Positions 28,221 to 37,419 of a stretch of 64,000 bases of DNA are shown piece after piece (position 1 is the first letter of the stretch; the number at the start of each line of letters is the position of its first letter). This DNA is from Haloimpatiens sp. FM7315 (GTDB taxonomy: Bacteria; Bacillota; Clostridia; Clostridiales; Clostridiaceae). A program made the translations under genes and the position numbers. The stretch is taken from contig JBGVUE010000001.1 of assembly GCA_041861885.1 (NCBI GenBank), positions 608,001-672,000 of the forward strand, read 5' to 3'. Under the pieces are notes generated by a model that saw nothing but the letters and a program-made list of their open reading frames with translations, searched no databases and was not told the DNA's origin.

Positions 28221-29156
28221 GTGGCAAGGACTAGCAGAATAAAATTTAATGGGGCAATATACCATGTTATGGTTAGAAGCATTAGCGAAATTGATTTATT
28301 TAATGAGGATGTAGATAAAGAAAAGTATTTAAGTGAAATGAGAATAAGCCAAATAATGTATAAATTTAAAGTTTATGGCTATTGCATGATGAACAATCAT
28401 GCTCACTTCATAATTGACGCAAATGGAGCTGATATATCTAAAATAATGCAGGGCCTAAATTTTAAATATGCATCGTGGTTTAATGCAAAATACAAAAGGC
28501 ATGGGCATTTGTTTCAAGATAGATTTAAAAGTAAAATAGTAGATACAAATAGGTATTTAATTGCTTTATCAGCATATATTCATAACAATCCAATTAATAT
28601 AAAGGGTTATGAAAATAGGCCAGAGAAATACAAATACTCAAGTCTTGCAGTATATTTAGGGTTAAAAAAAGATGAAACAGGAATTTTAGATGAAGATTAC
28701 ATTATGCAATTATTTAGTTCTGACGTAAAAACTGCTAGAAAAAATTATAAAAAATTTGTTTATATATGCAATAATAATAAATTACAAGAGGAAATTCAAA
28801 ATGGAATTGAATTTAGAGATGAGAAAGCTAAATATATAAGTAAAAAATCCATATTAATAAGAGATGTAGATCCAGAAAAAATAATTGAATTTCTTTCAAA
28901 AGAAACAGGCATAAATAGATTAATGATTTATGTAAAAAATAGTCGCAGGACAAAATCTGTAAGGGCACTTGCGATCCTTTTGATGAGAAGTTTTTGTGAT
29001 TTTAGATGTAGTGAGATATGTAAACTTCTTGGCAATATAACACAGTCTAGAGTTTCTACTTTGTGTTCTTTTGGGATTGATTTAATTACTAAAAACGAAG
29101 CATACAATAATATTGTTGAAAAATTTATCAGTAATTATTATAATTTAGCTACTTAG
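28221..29156 (+). CDS. REP-associated tyrosine transposase (RAYT, Y1_Tnp/HUH family)
   Basis: 311-aa single-strand DNA nuclease/transposase. The N-terminal Y1_Tnp domain has the HUH motif NNHAHFII (His60, His62), the family start NGAIYHVMVRS, GHLFQDRFKS and the Tyr-bearing helix RYLIALSAYIHNNPI (Tyr112 or Tyr119 catalytic). RAYTs nick and join REP hairpins. The C-terminal about 90 residues (RRTKSVRALAILLMRSF, SEICKLLGNITQSRVS) resemble the DnaA domain IV DNA-binding helices, an arrangement seen in clostridial RAYTs. GTG start after GAGGT. The gene is intact and bracketed by its presumed targets. Confidence 0.9.
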   Translation: MARTSRIKFNGAIYHVMVRSISEIDLFNEDVDKEKYLSEMRISQIMYKFKVYGYCMMNNHAHFIIDANGADISKIMQGLNFKYASWFNAKYKRHGHLFQDRFKSKIVDTNRYLIALSAYIHNNPINIKGYENRPEKYKYSSLAVYLGLKKDETGILDEDYIMQLFSSDVKTARKNYKKFVYICNNNKLQEEIQNGIEFRDEKAKYISKKSILIRDVDPEKIIEFLSKETGINRLMIYVKNSRRTKSVRALAILLMRSFCDFRCSEICKLLGNITQSRVSTLCSFGIDLITKNEAYNNIVEKFISNYYNLAT

Positions 29157-29610
29157 CGTGATATAAACAAAATATAATTGTTTTGTAAAAATTTAATTTT
29201 AATAATGAATGCATTTTATATTATAATTAAAATATTAAAACTAAAAAATTATTATGGTAAATAATATAAGTTCATTTTTAAATAAATAGTACAAAAATAT
29301 GGTAAATTAAAGTTTTCTAATTAAGAAAGTTGTTTTTCTAAGTAGGACAAGTTATTTGAATTTAATTTTAAATCAAAAATACAATAAAAAAATAGTATAA
29401 AGAATTTCAGAGGAATTTTACTACATATTTTAAAGATTATAATTTTAAGTGTAGTATATTTTTGATTTTTGGGCTTTTATTATAAAATCTTAGAATAAAT
29501 CGGAATTATAAAATAATAACCATGTAACGTATTTTTAAAACTTTAGAAAACAATATTAATTTGTGTTCAACTATATTTGAATGTTAATATTATTATAGTT
29601 ATAAAATAAT
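29157..29610. other. AT-rich spacer inside the RAYT unit
   Basis: No gene, terminator or repeat found other than the closing REP; may hold the promoter of the downstream regulator. Confidence 0.35.
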
Positions 29611-29624
29611 TGTTAACCGTCCCT
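29611..29624 (-). repeat. Right REP of the RAYT unit, touching the regulator's ribosome site
   Basis: TGTTAACCGTCCCT, inverted. The next bases, AGGAGG, are the ribosome site of the gene at 29637. Confidence 0.88.
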
Positions 29625-29636
29625 AGGAGGTGAAGT

Positions 29637-31755
29637 ATGCAGGATTATATTGGATTTATAAAGAAGTGTTGGACTGAATTTACTAATGAGGGTATTTTAA
29701 ATGAATTAGTTAGAAAAGAGATAAGTGATTCATGGATGAGATGTAAAAAATATGGAGTAGATTCTATGAATGGAAAAGGAAATAATAAGTATAATGTAGA
29801 TGTGAAGATAAAAGCAAAGGAAAACGCAGAACTTATAAGTGTTTCAAAACCTATAATGAAAAGCCTTTACAATATTGTTGCTGGAACTGAATTTGGGATA
29901 ATTTTAACAGATAAAGAGGGGTATGTTTTAGACGTAATAGGTGATGAAATTATGCTTGAGAGGATGCAAGAATTAAACTTTGTAAAAGGTGCCCTTTGGA
30001 ATGAGAAAATTGTTGGAACTAACGCTATAGGAACTGCTCTTCATTTGGATAAGCCAATACAAACTATTGGTGCAGAGCATTATTGTTTAAATCAGCATTC
30101 ATGGACATGCTCTTGCTCTACAATCCATGATGAAGATGGTAATATAATAGGAGCCATTAATATGTCTGGCAATTATTATAATGCACACCCCCACACTTTG
30201 GGCATAGTAACTTCAGCAGCTAAGTCTATTCAAAAGCAGTTGGCTTTGACTATTTCAAATAAATTGATGAATATTACATTTAATTCTATTTTTGAAGGCA
30301 TGCTTGTTCTTGATAAAAATTTTAAAATTAAAAGAGCAAATAACAGAGGACTTAATATATTAAAAGCAAAAATAAACAATTTACTAAATGTAGATATAAA
30401 TAAAATCTTAAAAGATATTAATTTTAGAGAAATGATATATGATAAGGATAAAACTTTTAGTAATGTAGAATGTGATTTTTGTATAGAAAGCATTTACGAG
30501 AAATGCAAAAGTAGAGATAATAAAAATTGCAGTTTAATAATAGATTATAAAAACAAAAAAACTAGCAATAATGATGATAATAATAACTATAGCAAAGACC
30601 ATAACAAAGGTAATAACAAAGATTACAAAAATGATGAAAGCAGAAAATTCATCAAATGTTTAATAAATGCCGTTCCTATGAAAGTAAACGAAAAATTATT
30701 TGGAGTTGTTATAACTTTTAGGGAAAATAAGTATGTTCATAGATTAGTGAATAAAGTTGTAGGATATAGAGCTAATTATACTTTTAAAGATATAATAACA
30801 AATAATACTAAAATGAAGGAAATTATTGAATTTGCGAAAAAAATTGCTAAAAGTGATTGTAATATATTAATTGAAGGTCAAAGTGGTACAGGAAAAGAAT
30901 TAGTAGCTCAATCTATTCATAATTATAGTAATAGAAGAAACGGACCTTTTGTAGCAGTTAATTGCGCCTCTATTCCAAGGGAATTGGTAGAAAGTGAACT
31001 TTTTGGATATGAAAAGGGTGCTTTTACTGGAGCTTCAAAGGAGGGACATCCTGGAAAGTTTGAACTGGCTGACGGTGGAAGTATTTTTGGATGAAATAGG
31101 AGAACTTCCTTTGGATATACAATCTAAGCTTTTAAGAGTTTTGGATAACAATAAGATAACTAGAATAGGTGCTACCTATGAAAAGCAACTTAATGTAAGA
31201 GTTATAGGTGCTACAAATAGGAGCCTTAAAAATGAGATTGAAAAGAAAAGTTTTAGAGAAGATTTATATTATAGATTAAGCGTTATGAATGTAAAAACTA
31301 TGCCGTTAAATGAGAGAAAAGATGATATTGAGTTATTGGCAAATTATTTTGTAAATATGTTAAATGATAAAAATAAAAATTACAATAAAAAACTTAGTAA
31401 AAAATATGTTCAGTTTCTTTTAGGCTATAATTGGCGAGGCAACGTTCGTGAACTTAGAAATGCAGTGGAAAGAGATTATTATTTAAGCGATAAAGAAGTA
31501 ATAGAGCCATATAATATTGAAGAAAAACGTAGTGTTAAAAATGTGAATTATGAAAAAAGTGAGAAGGATAAAAATGAACAAAAATTACATGAAGTCAATG
31601 CCTTAGTAGAGCCTATAAGCGATTTGGAAAGTCAAGCCATTGAAAATGCTCTTGTGAAATGTAGGGGGAATAGAGTTAAAGCTGCAAAACTATTAGGAAT
31701 CGGAAGATCTACTTTATATAGAAAAATAAAAAAATATAATATTATTGTAAAATAA
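29637..31755 (+). pseudogene. Sigma-54-dependent activator, AcoR-like, frameshifted
   Basis: Repaired length about 706 aa. An N-terminal GAF-like sensor (about residues 65-200), a PAS-like region with Cys-rich insert (about 205-300), and an AAA+ domain with Walker A EGQSGTGKE and the sigma-54 contact motif GAFTGA. The C-terminal Fis-type helix-turn-helix is RVKAAKLLGIGRSTLYRKIK. The order matches AcoR, activator of acetoin/butanediol genes. The frame breaks at the T-run 31084-31088; one more T gives GGSIFLDEIGELPL. The next gene is a butanediol-type dehydrogenase behind a sigma-54 promoter, the likely target. Confidence 0.85.
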
Positions 31756-31863
31756 ATTTTTGTTAATAGGTAAGTCTAGAAATATAGAAGCTAAAGCTTG
31801 TAATAAATAAACTGGTTTTAGAAATCTTTGTGAAATTATTCTCTTAATATAGATATCTAGAAC

Positions 31864-31896
31864 AAAAAGAAGTGTCAAATTGACACTTCTTTTTTG
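31864..31896. terminator. Terminator of the AcoR-like gene containing a TGTCA-N3-TGACA site
   Basis: AAAAAGAAGTGTCA pairs with TGACACTTCTTTTTT around AAT. It serves as a T-rich terminator, yet its core TGTCAAATTGACA recurs in degenerate form just downstream, so it may also be an activator-binding site. Confidence 0.75.
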
Positions 31897-31898
31897 CT

Positions 31899-31940
31899 AT
31901 GTATCAAATTGAAACGTGGCAAATGTACTAATTTGACACA
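31899..31940 (+). promoter_or_regulatory. Two more candidate activator sites (UAS) upstream of bdh
   Basis: TGTATCAAATTGAAACG (31900-31916) and TGTACTAATTTGACACA (31924-31940) are variants of the TGTCAAATTGACA palindrome at 31873. All lie 40-110 bp before the sigma-54 promoter, the usual position for enhancer sites. Confidence 0.6.
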
Positions 31941-31980
31941 TATATTATTATAGTATTGCATTATAAAGGGATTAAAGAGT

Positions 31981-31996
31981 TGGCACAGTAGTTGCT
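31981..31996 (+). promoter_or_regulatory. Sigma-54 (-24/-12) promoter of bdh
   Basis: TGGCAC-N5-TTGCT matches the sigma-54 consensus exactly (GG at 31982-31983, GC at 31994-31995, ten bases apart). The leader to the bdh start is about 195 nt and includes a hairpin near 32080-32112. Confidence 0.9.
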
Positions 31997-32203
31997 CATA
32001 TAATCAATATGCAATGTTAATTAATTAACATTACATATTAATTGAATAGATTTGGTATACTATGGTGTTTTTTACTATAAAATCATAAGCTTTTTAGATA
32101 ATGATTTTATTAAAAAATGTGAAGTATAATAAAATTTTAAAAATAATAATTAAAATCAAGTTTTAATATAATTAAATTTAAATTATAGTGGGAGGAATTT
32201 ATA

Positions 32204-33280
32204 ATGAAAGCAGCTTTGTGGTATGGAAAAAAAGATGTTAGGGTAGAGGAAGTAGAAGAACCAAAGGCAGAAAAAGGTTTAGTTAAAATTAAAGTAAAAT
32301 GGTGTGGAATTTGTGGTTCTGATTTACATGAGTATTTGGGCGGACCTATATTTATTCCAGTAGGAAAACCTCATCCATTAAGTGGAAATGTTGCTCCAGT
32401 AGTTTTAGGACACGAGTTTTCGGGAGATGTTGTAGAAGTAGGAGAGGGAGTTACAAAATTTAAAGCTGGTGACAGAGTAATAGTTGAGCCAATAGTAGCA
32501 TGTGGAAAATGTCCCGCTTGCAGAGAGGGAAAATACAATCTTTGCTCTTCTTTAGGCTTCCACGGACTTTGTGGAAGCGGTGGAGGACTTGCTGAATATA
32601 CTGTATTCCCAGAAGATTTTGTTCATAAAATACCAGATGATATGAGCTATGAAAAAGCAGCTTTAGTAGAACCAATGGCTGTTGCATTACATTCTGTAAG
32701 AATAGCTAATTTTAAAACTGGAGATACTGCTTTGGTTTTAGGATCAGGGCCAATAGGTCTTGCTACTATTGAATGTTTAAAAGCAGCAGGTGCAAAACTA
32801 ATAGTTGTATTACAAAGAAAGTCTGTTAGACAAGAATATGCAAAAAGAGCTGGAGCAGATTTAGTTTTAGATCCAAATGAAGTTAACATACCAGAAGAGG
32901 TTAAGAAATTAACTGGAGGTGTAGGAGTAGACGCTGCTTTTGAAACCACAGGCGCAAAAATTGGTTTTGATATAGGAATAGAAAGTATAAAATTTGAAGG
33001 AACTATGGTAATAACTAGTATATGGGAAAAAGAAACAAGCTTTAATCCAAATGCCCTAGTATTTAGTGAAAAGAAAATAATAGGCACTTTGGCATACAGA
33101 CATGAATTCCCAGCTACAATTGCTTTAATGAGTGATGGGAGAATAAAGGCTGATGGTTATATAACAAAGAAAATATATTTAGATGATATAGTAAAAGAAG
33201 GATTTGAAACTTTAACAGGTCCAGAAAAGAAAAAGCATGTTAAAATAATAGTTACTCCAGAAAAATCACTTTTAGATTAA
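32204..33280 (+). CDS. 2,3-butanediol dehydrogenase-type zinc alcohol dehydrogenase
   Basis: 358-aa zinc MDR enzyme, NAD(P)H-dependent, probably interconverting acetoin and (R,R)-2,3-butanediol. Catalytic zinc ligands: Cys37 in KWCGICGSDLHEYLGGP and His/Glu in LGHEFSG. The structural zinc set is CGKCPACREGKYNLC. Cofactor motif VLGSGPIGLATIE. The insertion HEYLGGPIFIPVGKPHPLSG is typical of butanediol dehydrogenases as against threonine dehydrogenase. Preceded by a sigma-54 promoter and AcoR-like activator, giving a one-gene regulon in view. Confidence 0.85.
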   Translation: MKAALWYGKKDVRVEEVEEPKAEKGLVKIKVKWCGICGSDLHEYLGGPIFIPVGKPHPLSGNVAPVVLGHEFSGDVVEVGEGVTKFKAGDRVIVEPIVACGKCPACREGKYNLCSSLGFHGLCGSGGGLAEYTVFPEDFVHKIPDDMSYEKAALVEPMAVALHSVRIANFKTGDTALVLGSGPIGLATIECLKAAGAKLIVVLQRKSVRQEYAKRAGADLVLDPNEVNIPEEVKKLTGGVGVDAAFETTGAKIGFDIGIESIKFEGTMVITSIWEKETSFNPNALVFSEKKIIGTLAYRHEFPATIALMSDGRIKADGYITKKIYLDDIVKEGFETLTGPEKKKHVKIIVTPEKSLLD

Positions 33281-33358
33281 AAAGTATTAGGTTGTTTATT
33301 GAATTTTGTTTAAACAATATACTTTAATACTTAAAGTACTGTAGCTATATATTATAAA

Positions 33359-33422
33359 AAAGCCATAAAAGCTTTTGAATATATAAGTTAGTCAAATATA
33401 ATCAAAAGCATTATGGCTTTTC
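33359..33422. terminator. Bidirectional terminator between bdh and murA
   Basis: AAAGCCATAA and GCTTTTGA pair with TCAAAAGC and TTATGGCTTT; A- and T-rich on both ends; between convergent genes. Confidence 0.8.
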
Positions 33423-33474
33423 CTGCTTTTTTACTGATAAAGTCTAATTTGTAAGTAATTAAGAGTAGAAGATT

Positions 33475-34770
33475 TTAAAGTACATTAAATTCTTCTACAA
33501 CCTCTTCACTGTCAATATCTTCACAAATTGTTATGTTTGCTCCAAGGCTAGTAAAGACATCTACAATATTTTCATATCCTCTTTCAATGTGTTCTATTCC
33601 TCTAATTTGAGTTGTGCCCTCAGCTCCTAAGGCCGCTAAAATAAGGCATATACCAGCTCGAACATCAGATGCATAGACTACGGAACCCTTTAATTTCTTT
33701 CTTCCTGGTATAACCACATTTCCTTCTTTCATGAGTATATCCGCACCCATTTTATTTAACTCTAAACAATGTTTAAATCTATTAGGATACACTGTATCTT
33801 CAACTATACTGTGGCTATTTGCTCCAATTAATAAGGAAGTAATCGGCTGCTGCAAATCAGTAGGAAAGCCTGGATACATAGAGGCTTTAATATGCACTCC
33901 TTCTGTGATGCCATTTGAAATTGCAGTAACGGAATTTTCTTTTACAATAACTTCCAGACCAGCTTCTTCTAACTTTGCGATGCAAGGAATTAAATGATCT
34001 GGAATAACATCAGTTACACAAATTGATCCACCTGTAATTCCAGTGCTCATAAGTAGACTTCCTGCAATAAGTCTATCGGGAATAATACAGTGGACTGCTT
34101 TAGTGAGTTTTTTAACACCCTCAATAACAATTGTATCAGTCCCAGCGCCTTTAATATTTGCGCCCATTTCATTTAAAAAAAGTGATAAATCAACAACTTC
34201 AGGGTCTCTTGCAGAATTTCTTAAAACAGTAGTACCTTCTGCCAAAACTGCAGCCATTAAAAGGTTTATAGTAGCTCCACTGGTAATTACATCAAAGTAA
34301 ATATCTGCCCCTATAAGTTTATCCGCTTCTACTTCGTAATAGTCATGAAAAAATGAAAACTTAGCGCCTAAGGCTTCTAAACCTTTAATATGTTGATCAA
34401 TTGGCCTTGTTCCAAAATTATCACCACCTGGATAACCTAGAGATACTTTTTTATGCTTAGCTAGCATTGCTCCGATAAAATAATAAGAGGCTCTATAAGA
34501 AGATGATTTCTTAGGATCTATATTAGCCTGGCGGATTTTTGAGGTATCTATTTTATATGTGTTGTTTTTGTCTTTTGTAATAGATGCACCCATAGAACTA
34601 AGTATATTTAATATAACTCGTATATCAGAAATATTAGGTATATTTTTTAATATTACAGGTTCTTCTGCTAAACAACAGGCAGTTAAGATTGGAAGTGAGC
34701 TATTCTTAGATCCCGGTATTGAGACAACTCCATTTAAGTTCTTACTTTTCTTTACTTCTATCCAACGCAT
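33475..34770 (-). CDS. murA: UDP-GlcNAc 1-carboxyvinyltransferase MurA with Cys-to-Asp active site
   Basis: 431 aa, normal length. Transfers enolpyruvate from PEP to UDP-GlcNAc, first step of peptidoglycan synthesis in the cytoplasm. Conserved: PGSKNSSLP near residue 20 (Lys22), FGTRPIDQHIKGLE (Arg122), YPGFPTDLQQP (general base Asp) and DVRAGICLILAALG. The loop usually reading PGGC-IG-RP has PGGDNFGTRP, so residue 117 is Asp where Cys115 (E. coli) is attacked by fosfomycin. Known Cys-to-Asp MurA enzymes are active and fosfomycin-insensitive. It is intact, without frame breaks. Clostridia often have two MurA paralogs; which this is cannot be told here. Confidence 0.93.
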   Translation of the reverse strand: MRWIEVKKSKNLNGVVSIPGSKNSSLPILTACCLAEEPVILKNIPNISDIRVILNILSSMGASITKDKNNTYKIDTSKIRQANIDPKKSSSYRASYYFIGAMLAKHKKVSLGYPGGDNFGTRPIDQHIKGLEALGAKFSFFHDYYEVEADKLIGADIYFDVITSGATINLLMAAVLAEGTTVLRNSARDPEVVDLSLFLNEMGANIKGAGTDTIVIEGVKKLTKAVHCIIPDRLIAGSLLMSTGITGGSICVTDVIPDHLIPCIAKLEEAGLEVIVKENSVTAISNGITEGVHIKASMYPGFPTDLQQPITSLLIGANSHSIVEDTVYPNRFKHCLELNKMGADILMKEGNVVIPGRKKLKGSVVYASDVRAGICLILAALGAEGTTQIRGIEHIERGYENIVDVFTSLGANITICEDIDSEEVVEEFNVL

Positions 34771-35221
34771 TATGAAAATCCTACCTTTAAATGAATTTTT
34801 GTTTTAAAGTGTAATTTAAATTATAGACATTCAATTTCTATTAAATATATATACATATTCCATAATATCATATTCAAGTTTTATTGTTAATAATGTAATA
34901 GAAAATAATTTATTTTTATAATAGTTTAGAATTTGAAATTTAAATAAAGTTTATATTGTAAGAAAAAAATCCTTAAGCTTGGATCTATAACTTCAAGAAT
35001 GGCTGCATTAATGCTAATAGATATTTTCTACAAATATATTTTTAATATTAATATAGAAAAATTATACATATATTAGAAATAAAACTTTAATATAATTTAT
35101 TATGCCACTTAAATTGTCTAAATATGTATATTTAACTTGAAATATATACATATAGAGATTATAATTGGATATGATAAAAAATTAAGTGAAAAAATTTAAA
35201 AATAAAATTAAAAAATGTATA
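34771..35221. other. AT-rich intergenic region, divergent promoters of murA and the chemoreceptor
   Basis: No gene or recognised RNA; a slightly less AT-rich island near 34975-35020 has no clear structure. Confidence 0.4.
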
Positions 35222-35260
35222 TTCTTTTAATATGTAATATAAATATACATATTAAAAGAA
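35222..35260. promoter_or_regulatory. 15-bp inverted repeat before the chemoreceptor
   Basis: TTCTTTTAATATGTA and its exact complement are separated by 9 nt and end 16 nt before the GAGGG ribosome site. Candidate operator or 5' hairpin. Confidence 0.5.
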
Positions 35261-35286
35261 AATTTCAATAAAAAAGAGGGATAATT

Positions 35287-36978
35287 ATGAAAAAACTTAA
35301 GTTTAGAGGCAAGATATTTCTATCAATTTTATTGGTAGTAATTTTTACTGTTAGCTTTTCCATGGTAATGCATTTGAAAATGGATTCTTTAAAATCAACC
35401 TTTGAAATTGACAAAAAACTAACTATAGTGCAGGAGATGAGAAATTCAATTAATGCCTGTGGTATAAATGTTAGAGATTTAACCATAGAAAAAGACAAAA
35501 GCACAATAGATATGAAAAAGCAATGGATTAGAGAGGCTATGGATAAATATAAAAAAATGTCTAAGCAGATGGAAGAGTATGGTGAAACAGAAGATTATAA
35601 GAATATGTTAAATAACATGGTTACTCAATCAGATAAATACTTTCTTCATGTAAATGAAATATTAAGTATGGAAGATATGAGTTTAATTAAAAATGAAGAA
35701 AAACATATTCTTGTTTCTGAGGAAAAAGATTTGTTTAATAGCTTAGATGATTTTGTTAATGGACAGTTAAAAAATGACGATCAGGCAATGATAAAATCTG
35801 AAAGCAGTATAAAAACCTTAATGATTTTTTCAACAGTACTTATAATAGGACAATTAATTATAGGAATCTTTGCTGCATTAGTACTGGATAAAAACATAGC
35901 AAAACCTATAATTAAAACAATTAAGGATCTTAAGGATATTGCAAAAGGTGATTTTACTATTAAAGTATCAGAAGAGTATTTAAAACGTTTTGATGAAGTA
36001 GGAGAGCTTGCAAAGGGAGTTACAAATTTAAAGGATAACTTAAAGGGACTTATTGGTGATATAGGTGATAATTCTCATAATTTAGATTTAGCTAGTGAGA
36101 AACTATCTGAAATAGTTGACCAAACAAATTTAAAAATTAAAGAGATCAATGATGTAACCTCCATAATGTCCTTAGATGTTCAAGAAACTAGTGCTTCAGC
36201 AGAAGAAATTACAGCTTCAGTTCAAGAGATAAATTCTAGTGTTGATGAACTATCCATGAAGGCATTAGAAGCAAGTAATAATTCTAATGATTCTAAGAAA
36301 AGAGCTACTAATGTTCAAAATGTTAGTGAAAATGCTTTGAAAGAGATTTCAAAATTATATAAGGATAAACAAAAAGATATATTAACTGCTATTCAGAATA
36401 TTAAAGTAGTTGAGGATATAAAGATTATGACAGCTACAATTGCAGAAATAGCAGAGCAAACTAATTTACTTTCTTTAAATGCTTCTATTGAAGCTGCTAG
36501 AGCAGGAGAAAATGGAAAGGGATTTTCTGTAGTTGCAATGGGGGTAAAAAAACTTTCAGAGCAATCAAAAGATGCAATAGTAAATATAAGTGATACTATA
36601 ATAAAAGTTCAAGAAGCAGTGGACAAACTATCAAAAAGTAGTACTGAAATATTAAGCTTTATTGATGAGAGAATTAATCCACAGTTTGATTCTTTTGTGC
36701 AAATGGGGAATGAATACTTTAATGATGCAGATTATGTAAGTAAAATGTCTGAAGAGATTGCATCTATGACAGAGGAAATAAATGCAACGATGAATCAAGT
36801 TTCAGAAGCTATACAGGTTATGGCTCAAAATGCTCAAAAATCATCTGACAACACTGAAAAGATTAATTCAAGCATTAAAGATGTATCTTTTGAAATGCAA
36901 GAGGTAGATAATGCAGCTAAGAATCAAAGCAAATTGTCAGAAGTCTTAGATAGCGAAATTAAAAAATTTATTATATAG
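35287..36978 (+). CDS. Methyl-accepting chemotaxis protein
   Basis: 563 aa. TM1 (about 9-30), an extracellular all-helical four-helix-bundle-type sensor (31-178), TM2 (about 179-201), HAMP (about 203-258), then a long coiled-coil signalling domain. The hairpin tip reads [20 protein letters not shown], then [20 protein letters not shown]. Most receptors have VVADEVRKLAEQS at the end, so here the acidic DE pair is MG. This may weaken kinase or CheW coupling. Ligand unknown. RBS AAGAGGG. No chemotaxis genes nearby, so an orphan receptor. Confidence 0.88.
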   Translation: MKKLKFRGKIFLSILLVVIFTVSFSMVMHLKMDSLKSTFEIDKKLTIVQEMRNSINACGINVRDLTIEKDKSTIDMKKQWIREAMDKYKKMSKQMEEYGETEDYKNMLNNMVTQSDKYFLHVNEILSMEDMSLIKNEEKHILVSEEKDLFNSLDDFVNGQLKNDDQAMIKSESSIKTLMIFSTVLIIGQLIIGIFAALVLDKNIAKPIIKTIKDLKDIAKGDFTIKVSEEYLKRFDEVGELAKGVTNLKDNLKGLIGDIGDNSHNLDLASEKLSEIVDQTNLKIKEINDVTSIMSLDVQETSASAEEITASVQEINSSVDELSMKALEASNNSNDSKKRATNVQNVSENALKEISKLYKDKQKDILTAIQNIKVVEDIKIMTATIAEIAEQTNLLSLNASIEAARAGENGKGFSVVAMGVKKLSEQSKDAIVNISDTIIKVQEAVDKLSKSSTEILSFIDERINPQFDSFVQMGNEYFNDADYVSKMSEEIASMTEEINATMNQVSEAIQVMAQNAQKSSDNTEKINSSIKDVSFEMQEVDNAAKNQSKLSEVLDSEIKKFII

Positions 36979-37169
36979 CTTTTAGATAAAAAATAAAAGC
37001 AGCATAAATGAAGAGGTAAATATATGTTTTTAATTATGCTACTTAATAAATTAAAAAATAGTTTGACATAGATTTAATTATGCATTAAAATATAATAAAA
37101 ATTAATTTAAATGCATAATTATGCATAGCTTGCGTTAAATTAAATTTTAAAAATATAAATTACTTTAAA

Positions 37170-37350
37170 TTGGTCCTGTGAGGCCACAAAGGAGGAATTG
37201 ATATGTTTTTTTGTGTAGTTTAAAAACCAATAAGAAATGTTCCAGAAATATAAAATCAAAGCTTAGTGAGTTTAATGAATTTAATAAACTTATTTATATT
37301 AAAAGGATAGTAAAAATACTGTAGTGTTTTTGCTATCCTTTTCTTTCTTT
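37170..37350 (+). promoter_or_regulatory. PyrR-type attenuator upstream of carAB
   Basis: The segment TGGTCCTGTGAGGCCACAAA (from 37171) plus GGAGG matches the PyrR-binding loop pattern UCC-N-GUGAGGC-...-AAGGA. About 110 nt on, AAAAGGATAG (37301-37310) pairs with CTATCCTTTT (37333-37342), followed by CTTTCTTT, an attenuator terminator. The gene behind it is carA, so UMP-loaded PyrR would stop pyrimidine synthesis. pyrR itself is not in view. Confidence 0.75.
37203..37223 (+). CDS. Possible leader peptide MFFCVV
   Basis: ATG 37203 lies 8 nt after GGAGG inside the PyrR-binding hairpin and encodes six residues including two TTT codons on a run of seven T. May be a chance frame, or a translated leader whose ribosome site PyrR would hide. 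Confidence 0.25.
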   Translation: MFFCVV

Positions 37351-37419
37351 ATTCCACATTATTTATTGAAATAATTGTTGTAGAAAGATTTATAAAAATT
37401 AAAAGTTGGAGGAGTAATT

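Larger units (their letters stand above)
28074..29624. mobile_element. RAYT unit: REP-bracketed tyrosine transposase gene
   Basis: A plus-oriented REP (AGGGACGGTTAACA, from 28074) and an inverted REP (TGTTAACCGTCCCT, 29611-29624) enclose one gene, the REP-associated tyrosine transposase. The 1.55-kb segment is therefore a REPIN with the transposase gene in its centre. I cannot see target-site duplications; single-strand HUH elements normally make none. Confidence 0.75.

Noticed and set aside
33731..34300. Plus-strand open frames within murA
   Set aside because: Antisense shadows of a conserved minus-strand gene with no ribosome sites or family resemblance.
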